From NCBI GenBank assembly GCA_946403965.1, contig CAMJBT010000004.1, positions 1-64,000 on the forward strand: a stretch of 64,000 nt of DNA. Direction: 5' to 3'. Position numbers and translations under genes: made by a program. This DNA comes from an uncultured Pseudobutyrivibrio sp. Lineage in GTDB: Bacteria; Bacillota; Clostridia; Lachnospirales; Lachnospiraceae. Shown here in pieces: positions 8,078-17,017 of this stretch (its first letter is position 1; each line of letters opens with the position of its first letter). A model generated the notes under the pieces. That model was not told where the DNA came from. It worked only from the letters and a program-made list of their open reading frames with translations, and searched no databases.

Positions 8078-8905
8078 ATGAAAAAAACTATAATAGAGGA
8101 TATTACTGATAATAGGGTATCTATTTTTACAGATTATAATGAGGCTCAGTTATACCATTTTTTTGAGCCAAACGGAGGAGTATTTATTGCAGAGACTCCA
8201 AATGTAATTCAAAGAGCTCTTAACCGAGGCTGTGAGCCACTAGCTTTTTTAGTGGAGGAAAAAGCTTTTGAAAATCAGAATGTACAGGACCTACTGGCTG
8301 AAGCTGATACTGTAAACAAAAGTGATATAGAGGTTTTTGTAGCAAGACTAGATGTAATAAATAAAATAACAGGTTTTAATTTAACTCGTGGGGTACTTGC
8401 AGTATTTAGAAGGCCCAAGCTTCCACAGGTTGAGGAACTCTTGAAAAATAGCCATAAAATTGCCATCCTGGAGGATGTGATGAATCCAACTAATGTGGGG
8501 GCTATATTTCGTTCTGCAGCAGCTTTGGGAGTGGATTCAATTTTTCTTACAAAGGATAGCGCCGACCCTTTCTATAGAAGGGCTGCACGTGTAGCAATGG
8601 GCACATCATTTCAGGTGCCATGGACATATTTTGATAAAGGCAGTGATTATGTGAGCCAACTTCATTCTGCTGGATATACAGTTATATCTATGGCATTAAA
8701 GGAAAATGCAATCCCATTATCAACACCTGAAATAAAAAGACATGACAAGCTTGCAATTATTTTTGGAACAGAAAGCACAGGCATAAAAGATGATACCATT
8801 GCAGCTAGCGATTATGTTACAATCATTCCTATGCATCATGAGGTTGATTCTTTAAATGTGGCTGCAGCCAGTGCAGTGACTTTTTGGGAACTATGTGGTA
8901 AATAG
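8078..8905 (+). CDS. SpoU/TrmH-family RNA 2'-O-methyltransferase
   Basis: A 275-residue SPOUT methyltransferase acting on rRNA or tRNA ribose 2'-OH with SAM. The three knot motifs are clear: NPTNVGAIFRSAAALG (motif 1), AIIFGTESTGI (motif 2) and IPMHHEVDSLNVAAASAV (motif 3). An N-terminal alpha/beta RNA-binding substrate domain (about 1-120) precedes the catalytic knot. It is followed 24 bases later by the DUF815 ATPase gene. The target nucleotide cannot be deduced. Confidence 0.9.
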   Translation: MKKTIIEDITDNRVSIFTDYNEAQLYHFFEPNGGVFIAETPNVIQRALNRGCEPLAFLVEEKAFENQNVQDLLAEADTVNKSDIEVFVARLDVINKITGFNLTRGVLAVFRRPKLPQVEELLKNSHKIAILEDVMNPTNVGAIFRSAAALGVDSIFLTKDSADPFYRRAARVAMGTSFQVPWTYFDKGSDYVSQLHSAGYTVISMALKENAIPLSTPEIKRHDKLAIIFGTESTGIKDDTIAASDYVTIIPMHHEVDSLNVAAASAVTFWELCGK

Positions 8906-8929
8906 ATTGACTAAAATTAGGAGGCTGAA

Positions 8930-10225
8930 ATGTACGACAAAATATCAAGACTATTAATGTATGGTGATTTAACAGAAGCTAGCATTCTCTATCGGCTTGG
9001 TAGGGTGATTGACCAGGTTCAGTCCGGTGATTACAACAAGCGTGAGGCTACCAGAGAAATAAATGCTATCAGCAAGAATTTGCTTATGCTGGCCACTGAC
9101 TATGGTTTTGACGACAATCTTTGGCACAACTATATTTCATACTATATCATCACCAATGAAAATCCTTTTTCACTTGTAACAGAAAAGACAGAAGTGAAGC
9201 CTGGTTCCGTAAATCATCTTGTAGAAAACGATTTCAAGCTTTTAAAAGAGATTTTTGACTATGATTTTTCAAAGCTTGAGCAAGAGCTTGGAATAGAAAG
9301 TTTCTCCGTATTTACGAATTATTCTGCAGTGGATAAAAATAAGCAGATGTACAATAGAAATGTTAGTGCTAAGGTACGTAAGCTTTCGAAGAAACTGGAG
9401 CAGGCCTCTGACGAAAAAGAATTTTTTAACGTAATCACCGACTTTTACAAGGCATATGGTGTTGGTATGTTTGGTCTTAATAAGGCTTTCCGTATTGAAG
9501 AGCTAGGTGAAAATGAAATGAAATTTGTTCCTATCAACAATATGGAAGAAGTAGTGTTGGATGATCTGATTGGATATGAGTATCAAAAGCAGCAGCTCAT
9601 TGATAATACTGAGGCCTTTGTTGAGGGGAAGAAGGCTAATAATGTGTTATTGTTTGGCGATAGCGGAACAGGAAAATCTACTAGTATAAAGGCTATTGTA
9701 AATCAATATTACGATCAGGGCCTTCGTATGATTGAAATTTATAAGCATCAGTTCAAATATTTATCAAAGATTATTGCTAGCATAAAGAATAGAAATTATA
9801 AATACATCATTTACATGGATGATCTTTCTTTCGAAGAACATGAAATAGAGTATAAATTCCTAAAGGCTGTTATTGAAGGTGGCGTGGAAACCAGACCAGA
9901 CAATATTCTAATTTATGCCACATCAAATCGCCGTCACCTGATTAAGGAGACTTGGAACGATAGAAATGACCAGAGTAATCAGGACGATAGACATCATTCA
10001 GATACGGTTGAAGAGAAGCTTTCTTTGGTTCACAGGTTTGGTGTTACAATTAGCTATAGTAAACCATCTCAGAAGGAATATCTGGATATTGTGCTTGCTT
10101 TGGCTCACAGAGCAGATATTCAAATGTCAGATGAGGAGCTTGTGGCAAAGGCAAAGATATTTGAAATGGAGCAGGGCGGACTATCTGGAAGAACAGCTCA
10201 ACAATTTATTAATTATATTTCATAA
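8930..10225 (+). CDS. DUF815-family AAA+ ATPase
   Basis: 431 residues. The C-terminal half is a P-loop ATPase of the DUF815 family: Walker A GDSGTGKST (about residue 242), Walker B YIIYMDDLSFE, a sensor-like LIYATSNRRHL and a lid helix ending in GLSGRTAQQFINYI. The N-terminal 200 residues are helical and uncharacterised, as usual for the family. The cellular role of DUF815 is unknown. AGGAGG precedes the start. It begins a tight run (13- and 10-base gaps) with the YbaK and deaminase-SLOG genes, so the three are probably co-transcribed. Confidence 0.88.
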   Translation: MYDKISRLLMYGDLTEASILYRLGRVIDQVQSGDYNKREATREINAISKNLLMLATDYGFDDNLWHNYISYYIITNENPFSLVTEKTEVKPGSVNHLVENDFKLLKEIFDYDFSKLEQELGIESFSVFTNYSAVDKNKQMYNRNVSAKVRKLSKKLEQASDEKEFFNVITDFYKAYGVGMFGLNKAFRIEELGENEMKFVPINNMEEVVLDDLIGYEYQKQQLIDNTEAFVEGKKANNVLLFGDSGTGKSTSIKAIVNQYYDQGLRMIEIYKHQFKYLSKIIASIKNRNYKYIIYMDDLSFEEHEIEYKFLKAVIEGGVETRPDNILIYATSNRRHLIKETWNDRNDQSNQDDRHHSDTVEEKLSLVHRFGVTISYSKPSQKEYLDIVLALAHRADIQMSDEELVAKAKIFEMEQGGLSGRTAQQFINYIS

Positions 10226-10237
10226 AGGTAGATAACC

Positions 10238-10720
10238 ATGGCAAAAAACAATGACAAAACAAATGTAATGCGTGTGCTTGATAGCAAAAAAATTAAATAT
10301 GAAAGTCATACTTACGAGCCCGATGCTACGCTCACAGGGGAGGAAATAGCAGGAATTCTCGGAGAGCCTGTTGAGAAAGTGTTTAAGACACTTGTGACTC
10401 AAGGAAAGACAAATGCTTACTATGTGTTTGTTGTTCCTGTGGCAAAGGAATTGGATTTGAAAAAAGCTGCTAAGACAGCAGGAGAAAAATCCATTGCAAT
10501 GATAAAGCAAAAAGAATTGCTGCCTCTTACAGGTTATGTACATGGAGGATGTTCGCCTATTGGGATGAAAAAGCAATTCAAGACTTTTATACATGAAACA
10601 GCTGAGGGCTATGATAAGATTTTTGTCAGTGCTGGAAAGGTTGGGGCACAGATTGAACTGGCACCATCGGATTTAATAGAAGTAACTCGCAGTAATCTTG
10701 CGGATATAACAGTTGATTAG
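10238..10720 (+). CDS. ybaK: Cys-tRNA(Pro)/Cys-tRNA deacylase, YbaK/EbsC family
   Basis: A 160-residue trans-editing enzyme predicted to hydrolyse mischarged aminoacyl-tRNA, classically Cys-tRNA(Pro). Family signatures are EEIAGILGEPVEKVFKTLV, the KELDLKKAAK segment with its catalytic-site Lys, LLPLTGYVHGGCSPIGMKK (the GxxSPxG loop) and IFVSAGKVGAQIELAPSDL. Length matches the family. It lies 13 bases after the DUF815 gene and 10 before the deaminase-SLOG gene, with AGG-type ribosome sites. Confidence 0.92.
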   Translation: MAKNNDKTNVMRVLDSKKIKYESHTYEPDATLTGEEIAGILGEPVEKVFKTLVTQGKTNAYYVFVVPVAKELDLKKAAKTAGEKSIAMIKQKELLPLTGYVHGGCSPIGMKKQFKTFIHETAEGYDKIFVSAGKVGAQIELAPSDLIEVTRSNLADITVD

Positions 10721-10729
10721 GAGGATTTA

Positions 10730-13174
10730 ATGAATTATTTCACCTGTTTTTTCCTAGATAATGAAAAGGATATTATTGTAAACCTTTATAAAGATTTGGA
10801 TCGAATGTTTTATGAGCTGAAGACACCAAATCATGGTACAGGAAACCTGATTAGAAACATTGCTAAAAGATGCAAACTTCCATTGGAAAAAGGGGAAGAT
10901 GGTATGCTTATAATAAAAGGTGAAGTGCCATGCTTTATTGACGGAAATAATAGAGAAAGTTATATATTCAAGCTTGGCGACACAGAGGTGGCAAGCATTT
11001 TTCCAGATGGAACTGTAGATGTAAAGGCGACAATCCCGGCTATTGCAAAGACTCTTATGAGTCAGACAAAAGATTTGGTTCTGCCTCTCGACAAAACTAT
11101 TTTTAAAACTTATATTCGTAGAGAGATAAAGTTCAGAGCTGATTTACATACCCATATGAATGGCAATCTTACCGGTGATGTGTTGATTGCACTAGGCATT
11201 GCACATCAAATCAGATATCCGTTGTATTATGTAAAGAAGCTTGATTTGAAGTTGACAGATTCCCAGTGGAGTAAAGCTCTGGAACAACGCGAAAAGGTTG
11301 CAAAACAGTTTGTTTCTTCGGGACTTCAGGGAAAGTATCTTGACCGAAAAATTGATGATAATACATTTATAAACTTTGCAGATTTGATTTTAAACAACTT
11401 AGATAATGCAGAGGATAATATTGTCAAAATCCGCGGATCTTTGGCAGTGATTAAAGATGGACAGGCAGTATTTACAAACCTTGAAAAGGTCTATATTTAT
11501 CGTTATGTTTTCTGTAAGGGTGTTGAGAGTGAAGATCAAATCAATCTTTCAAACAAGGTAGAAATGATACCTGATGAGGATGTAAAAAATGCTCTTCATC
11601 AGATGCTTCGAGATAAAGAAAATCCAGCATACTGTAAAAACACAATCTTTCAGGATAAGCTTCTGTGGATTGCCAGAAGCTACAAAAAACATGGGATTTT
11701 ATATGCTGAGATAAGTGATACCACCCTGGTTAAAAAATATGAATCGTTGGAGATGCTTCGACAGGTTCATGAAGTTATGCCACATATCTACAGAGAAACA
11801 GGAGTAATGATTCGTTTCCTTGCTGCTATGCGTAGAATTCCTCTTACTATCATCAAGGATGCTGTTACACCAGAAAACTATCTGGAACAAAATCTGGAAG
11901 TTCTAAAAGCTACAGCTTTGGATCCATATGTTGCTGGTTGTGATTTTGTAGGTGAAGAGATTAACGATATCATCACATTAAAGCCTGCATTTAAGGAGCT
12001 TGTAAAAATTGCCAAGGCTGATCCAAGCTTTGTAATTAGAGTTCATGCCGGGGAAAATGATAGCCAGAAAGATAATATTGCCCATTCTATTGAATGCGTT
12101 AGAGACTCCCTTGAACCAGGTCAGAAAATGCCTAAAATGCGACTTGGCCATGGTCTTTATACATATAGCCTTAATAGTAAAAAGGGTAGAGAAACCCTCA
12201 AAGAACTTCAGGAAAACGATGTAGTGTTGGAGTTTCAGATCACAAGTAATGTGCGTTTGAACAACCTGAATTCTTTGGAGAATCATCCTTTGAAGCAATA
12301 TCTAAAGCAGGGAATCAGCTGCGTGCAGGGCACAGATGGGGCTGCCCTTTATGGTACAGATTCAATTGAAGAACAGCTTTCCCTTGAAAAAATGCTTGGT
12401 CTTACAGAGGAAGAACTTCAGCTTATGAAGGATGCTGAGACAAAGATGATCGAGGAAAGCAGTAAAGCATATTCAGATAAGAAGGCTGCTTTTGCAAAGC
12501 TTATTGGAGATAGAGACCTAGAGGAAGTTCTTCTTGAAAAGATGCAGACTGTAAAGATTTCAAGTAGAAAGAATTCTAAAGAGGTAAAGCTTGACGCCAA
12601 TGCGGAATTAAAGGATCAGATCACAGAAATCACTTGGGATAGGCTTCCTGTCGTATTAATAGGTGGTAGTTTTAATACGGAAAATCGTACTACAAAGCTC
12701 AGTGCAAATGCTACCAGACAAATAGATGATTTGCTTGAATATCTCAATCCTGAAGAGGTGTCATTTGTAATAGGACATAAGATTTCAGGCTACGAAAAAT
12801 ATTTGTTAGAACACAATAAAAAGGGATTTAGGATTTATTCCTTTGTGCCGGCTGTCATTACTAAGCGTGAAGCCGAGAAAATAAAATCCTATGATTTAAA
12901 GGTTCGTGTTTCTACTGAAGCCCAGGCAATGGGAATATACAAAAGTTTCAATTACGAAATTTTTGAACGCAGACCTTCAATCGTAGTTGCCTTTGATGGA
13001 AATAGTGCTGCCATTAATTTAATTCAGGAAGCAAAAAATGGCAAAGGTAAATCGGCTATTTTCGTTTGGTCAGGGTCAAAGAATTTGATGCAGAAGGCAA
13101 AGTCATTGCAGGGATATGTTCATTCTTTTGATAGCGATAATGACTTAGTAAATGTTATTTCATCAATTAAATAA
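10730..13174 (+). CDS. Adenosine deaminase-like domain fused to a SLOG-like Rossmann domain
   Basis: An 814-residue multidomain protein. Residues 1-130 are an uncharacterised N-terminal region. Residues about 131-600 carry a complete adenosine/AMP deaminase-type metal site: DLHTH (His140, His142), VHAGEN (His439, Glu442), LGHGL (His474) and QGTDGAA (Asp536). About 639-814 form a Rossmann-like nucleotide-binding domain (start LPVVLIGGSFNTE, later SFVIGHKISGYEKYL, IVVAFDGNSAAINLIQEA, SAIFVWSG) resembling the SLOG/LOG superfamily, which binds nucleotide-derived ligands. The pairing suggests a purine deaminase that senses or is regulated by a nucleotide signal; that is inference. AGGAGG precedes the ATG. 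It is the last gene of the operon, followed by a strong terminator. Confidence 0.8.
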   Translation: MNYFTCFFLDNEKDIIVNLYKDLDRMFYELKTPNHGTGNLIRNIAKRCKLPLEKGEDGMLIIKGEVPCFIDGNNRESYIFKLGDTEVASIFPDGTVDVKATIPAIAKTLMSQTKDLVLPLDKTIFKTYIRREIKFRADLHTHMNGNLTGDVLIALGIAHQIRYPLYYVKKLDLKLTDSQWSKALEQREKVAKQFVSSGLQGKYLDRKIDDNTFINFADLILNNLDNAEDNIVKIRGSLAVIKDGQAVFTNLEKVYIYRYVFCKGVESEDQINLSNKVEMIPDEDVKNALHQMLRDKENPAYCKNTIFQDKLLWIARSYKKHGILYAEISDTTLVKKYESLEMLRQVHEVMPHIYRETGVMIRFLAAMRRIPLTIIKDAVTPENYLEQNLEVLKATALDPYVAGCDFVGEEINDIITLKPAFKELVKIAKADPSFVIRVHAGENDSQKDNIAHSIECVRDSLEPGQKMPKMRLGHGLYTYSLNSKKGRETLKELQENDVVLEFQITSNVRLNNLNSLENHPLKQYLKQGISCVQGTDGAALYGTDSIEEQLSLEKMLGLTEEELQLMKDAETKMIEESSKAYSDKKAAFAKLIGDRDLEEVLLEKMQTVKISSRKNSKEVKLDANAELKDQITEITWDRLPVVLIGGSFNTENRTTKLSANATRQIDDLLEYLNPEEVSFVIGHKISGYEKYLLEHNKKGFRIYSFVPAVITKREAEKIKSYDLKVRVSTEAQAMGIYKSFNYEIFERRPSIVVAFDGNSAAINLIQEAKNGKGKSAIFVWSGSKNLMQKAKSLQGYVHSFDSDNDLVNVISSIK

Positions 13175-13190
13175 TTATATCATGTGTTTT

Positions 13191-13239
13191 AAAAGACTAT
13201 TTGTAGAAAATATGTAATTATCTACAAATAGTCTTTTTA
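13191..13239 (+). terminator. Intrinsic terminator
   Basis: A long perfect stem, AAAGACTATTTGTAGA with TCTACAAATAGTCTTT (right arm from 13221), a 13-base loop and a T run ending about 13238. It closes the DUF815-ybaK-deaminase/SLOG operon. Confidence 0.9.
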
Positions 13240-13421
13240 TATCTGAATATTCTGTTAAAAAGTTAAAGAATTTGTGAAATAACCTTCTGAGCCAAATAAA
13301 AGTTGTACAATAACATGTGACTAGTTGTCGAATTTTACCCAATTATATTTTTGTATAGGTTTTTTATTTTCATCAGAAAATCAAGAACCGGACATAGACC
13401 AATAATTAGTGGAAGGATATC

Positions 13422-15147
13422 ATGGCAAAAGGAACAAATAACAGTAGTACAGGTGAAGTGAAGGTTAAGAGAGGTATAGCAAAGACTTTATTGATGTCTC
13501 TGCTTCCTATTATTCTGGTTGGTATAATCGGTATTATCGTCTTTATATCATTAAATGCCAGATCTATTATTACTGAAGTATCTTTGATGGATCTTCAGGC
13601 AGAAACAGATAGTAATGCCAGAAAATTGGGAGTTGATTTTCAACTGCTCACTTCAAAAAACGACCAGTATTGCGACACATTAGAGACGGTACCTTTTGAG
13701 GATCATGCTGCAATGTATCGTTATTGTAAGCCTTCATTGGATTATCAGCCAATTGATAATACAGGTATTTATATTGGTTTTTCAAATAATGATTATTTCT
13801 TTGCTAATGACACAGTTCAGGCATCAGATTGGAAAGCTTCCGAGCGCGGATGGTATAACTGAAATTCATCAGCCTACAAATGGATTGGATTACTATGTAT
13901 GTGCTTCTGAAATTCCTGGTACACCATGGATGCTTGTATCTTCTGTTGCTGTAAATGATGTTATGGCATCAGCAAATAAGTTTATGGTATATTCGATTGC
14001 TGCAATGATAGTTCTTGTGATTTTAATAGTTGCTGTTATCCTATTCACAATTAATAACGTCATTACTAAGCCGGTTAAAGGATTATCTTCTAGTATTTCA
14101 CGAATTTCTGATGGTGACTTTACAACAAAGATGCCTCAGGATAAAGGTGATGAAATTGGTCTTATCAGCAAACAGATGGATCATTTCGTGGCTGTAATGA
14201 ATGGTGCTATTAGCTCTATTCAGGGGAAGGCAGAACAGCTTCAGGAGGATTCTGAAACTTCAAAGAATGCATCATCAAAGATGAGTGGAGAAGCTGGAAA
14301 TCAGTCAGTATCTATGGGACAGATTCAGGAGACAATGGATGATATTACGAATGCTGTTGGAGAGCTTGCTGACAATGCAACACACCTTGCACATGCAGTT
14401 TCTGATTTGACAGATAATGGAAATTCTACAAATGATGTTATGTTAGCCCTTGTAGATCAGGCGAAGATTGGTCAGGAAGATATGACTGCAGTTCAGCATA
14501 ATATGGAACGAATTACTGAATCAATGGGTGAGATGAATGATGTTGTTACAACTGTTGGTGATTCAGCACAACAAATTACAGACATTGTACAGATGATTGA
14601 TTCTATTGCAGAGCAGACCAACCTCCTGTCACTTAATGCATCTATTGAAGCAGCTCGTGCAGGTGAAGCAGGTAAGGGATTTGCTGTAGTAGCTGATGAA
14701 ATCGGAAAGCTTGCTCAGAATTCACAGGATGCAGCCAAGGAAATTGGAGATATCATTAAACAAATCACTGGACTTATTTCTGACCTGGCTGAAAAATCTC
14801 AGAGAAATACAGATTCTATCAATGAGAGTGGTGAGGCTGTAGAAAAGGCAGGTACAAGTTTTAATAAGATTTACGATGATTTAAATAATGCAGCTGATAC
14901 TATGAAACAAATGATAAGCATGATGGGCGAGGTAAATGATATTGCATCTTCTGTTGCAGCTATTTCACAGCAACAGTCTGCAAGCTCAGAAGAGATTTCT
15001 GCAACTATTTATACACTTACAGAAAGTGCAAATGATATAGCCAATGAAAGTCAGGGTGTTGAAAATGTCGCAAACTCTGTGTCAGATTCAGCACTTGCTA
15101 TTAATGACGAGCTGTCTAAGTTTAAGATTAACTCAGATGAGATGTAA
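13422..15147 (+). pseudogene. Methyl-accepting chemotaxis protein broken by an internal deletion and frame change
   Basis: Two overlapping frames make one chemoreceptor. The first (13422-13862) encodes a cytoplasmic basic start, TM1 (about residues 22-44) and the first 100 residues of a Cache-type periplasmic sensor ending ERGWYN before TGA. The continuation, in another frame from about 13845 to 15147, resumes at the very end of the sensor ([21 protein letters not shown]), then TM2, HAMP and the signalling hairpin with the conserved tip [22 protein letters not shown] complete Cache domain would need roughly 100 or more extra residues. The join lies in about 12 bases that read RGWY in one frame and ADGI in the other, suggesting deletion between short direct repeats. 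The receptor is probably non-functional unless the assembly is wrong. Confidence 0.75.
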
Positions 15148-15180
15148 GCCGCTTTGCTTTAAAGCATATGGAGGGCGACT

Positions 15181-16911
15181 ATGGTAAAGGAAGAGTATCT
15201 TGATACAGGGGCAGGTATAGTGCCACTAGGGTTGCCGGGAGGTTTCTTTATATACGAGGCCACAGGTGAAGAAAATCTGTTATTTGCAGATTCCAATGTC
15301 ATCAATCTGTTTGACTGTGAAACCTTTCAGGAATTAAAAGAATATGTTGGTGGTTCTTTTAAAGGCATGGTATTAAAAGAGGACCTGTATCGTATCGAGA
15401 ACCAAATTCAGGCCCAGACCTTTTTGGGTGAGAAACGTCACGATTACGTGCGCTACCGTATTATGACCAAAAAGGGGATAGTTAAGTACATAGAGGACTT
15501 TGGACATCTATTACATTGGATGAATGGAAAAAGTTTCTTTTATGTGTTTATTGTGGATGTAGACCAGAATGAATACATGAATAACAGCCGTAACTCATAT
15601 GCAGAGGCGGAGATTCTAGTAGCAAACCGTGAGGTGGATAATCTGACTGGATTGTTTACTATGTCCTATTTTTATCATAGAGTACAGCAACAGTTATCAA
15701 ATGCAGAAAACTGGAGAGATGATGCTGCATTTGTTCATTTTGATATACCAAACTTCAAGCTTTATAACGAGCGTCATGGCTTTAAAATGGGCGATGAACT
15801 GCTCACTGATTTAGCAAATACAATAAAAGATGTTTTTCAAACAGCTATAGTTTCAAGGTTTTCTGATGATCATTTTGTTGTATTTACTAATAACTCCAAG
15901 GAAGGTGTAATAGAGCGAGTGGAAGAGGTATATAAGAGAATGCTTCTTTCAGATGATGTAAACAAAAAGATAAGAATCAAGGCAGGAATATATTATCTGG
16001 ATGATCAAAGATCTGAAATTGGATTGGCTTGTGATCATGCAAGACTCGCATGCAACAGTATTAAGAATCGACATGACCTAAACTATTGCATTTATGATGA
16101 TATGCTTCGTGATAAACTACGTCGCCAGCAGTATGTAGTAGACCATATTGATGAAGCAATCGCCAAAGATTATATTAAGGTTTATTATCAACCTATTATT
16201 CGCGTAGCAACAAGAGAAGTATGTGGCATGGAGGCTTTGGTCCGTTGGGTTGATCCGACCATAGGCATGATGGCTCCACTTGATTTTATTGAGACCCTTG
16301 AGCATTTTCATCTTATACATCTGGTGGATGAATATATGGTAAAGAGAGTCTGCCAGGATTATAGAATGCTTATGGATGAAGGAATCAATACAGTACCAGT
16401 GTCAGTGAATATTTCAAGATTGGACTTTGATGTATGTAGCGTATTGAAGTTACTGTCTGATTTCTGTGAGATTTATGATGTGCCTATAGAAATGATGGAG
16501 GTTGAGATTACAGAGAGTGCATTTAATGACAACACAGGTCTTATAAGGGAGCAAGTTAAGAAAATCCGAGATGCTGGCTTTGAAATCTGGGTAGATGACT
16601 TTGGAAGTGGGTATTCTTCTTTGAATACAATTGCTGAGTATGATTTTGATGTTTTGAAGTTAGATTTGATTTTCCTGAAAAGCTTTGAAAATTATAAGAC
16701 CAGAACACTGATGAATTATATTATTAAAGGTGCTAGAGAGCTTGGAGTTCAACCTTTATGCGAAGGAGTTGAATGTGAGGAACATTTTCAATTCTTAAAG
16801 GATATAGGATGTGAAAGGTGTCAGGGTTATTACTTTGGAAAACCAATGCCACTGGAGGACATGCTTGATTATTTGGATGAGGCTGGACTAGTATGTGAGG
16901 ATTATTCTTAA
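15181..16911 (+). CDS. c-di-GMP phosphodiesterase: PAS-like, degenerate GGDEF, EAL
   Basis: 576 residues. The N-terminal 140 look PAS-like. A GGDEF domain (about 150-305) keeps the DNLTGL start, but its signature is SDDHF (228-232) instead of GGDEF, so cyclase activity is unlikely. The EAL domain (about 320-570) retains the catalytic set: Glu351 in MEALVRW, Asn in SVNISRL, Glu in EVEITES, the Asp pair in WVDDFGSG, Lys in VLKLD, Glu in CEGVECEE and Gln in RCQGYYF. I predict a c-di-GMP hydrolase in which the GGDEF may serve as a GTP sensor (known for CC3396-like proteins; inference here). It starts 34 bases after the broken chemoreceptor with a GGAGGG site, so the two are probably co-transcribed. 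Confidence 0.9.
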   Translation: MVKEEYLDTGAGIVPLGLPGGFFIYEATGEENLLFADSNVINLFDCETFQELKEYVGGSFKGMVLKEDLYRIENQIQAQTFLGEKRHDYVRYRIMTKKGIVKYIEDFGHLLHWMNGKSFFYVFIVDVDQNEYMNNSRNSYAEAEILVANREVDNLTGLFTMSYFYHRVQQQLSNAENWRDDAAFVHFDIPNFKLYNERHGFKMGDELLTDLANTIKDVFQTAIVSRFSDDHFVVFTNNSKEGVIERVEEVYKRMLLSDDVNKKIRIKAGIYYLDDQRSEIGLACDHARLACNSIKNRHDLNYCIYDDMLRDKLRRQQYVVDHIDEAIAKDYIKVYYQPIIRVATREVCGMEALVRWVDPTIGMMAPLDFIETLEHFHLIHLVDEYMVKRVCQDYRMLMDEGINTVPVSVNISRLDFDVCSVLKLLSDFCEIYDVPIEMMEVEITESAFNDNTGLIREQVKKIRDAGFEIWVDDFGSGYSSLNTIAEYDFDVLKLDLIFLKSFENYKTRTLMNYIIKGARELGVQPLCEGVECEEHFQFLKDIGCERCQGYYFGKPMPLEDMLDYLDEAGLVCEDYS

Positions 16912-16931
16912 AATAAGTTTTATGTAAAATA

Positions 16932-16967
16932 AAGGCTAGCTGTATTTTTAAACAGCTAGCCTTTTTT
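16932..16967 (+). terminator. Intrinsic terminator
   Basis: AAGGCTAGCTGT (16932-16943) pairs perfectly with ACAGCTAGCCTT (16952-16963), followed by a T run to 16967. Confidence 0.93.
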
Positions 16968-17017
16968 ATGCTATACTATTTTTAAACACTGAGTATTAAT
17001 CTGGAGGAGGTTTGATT

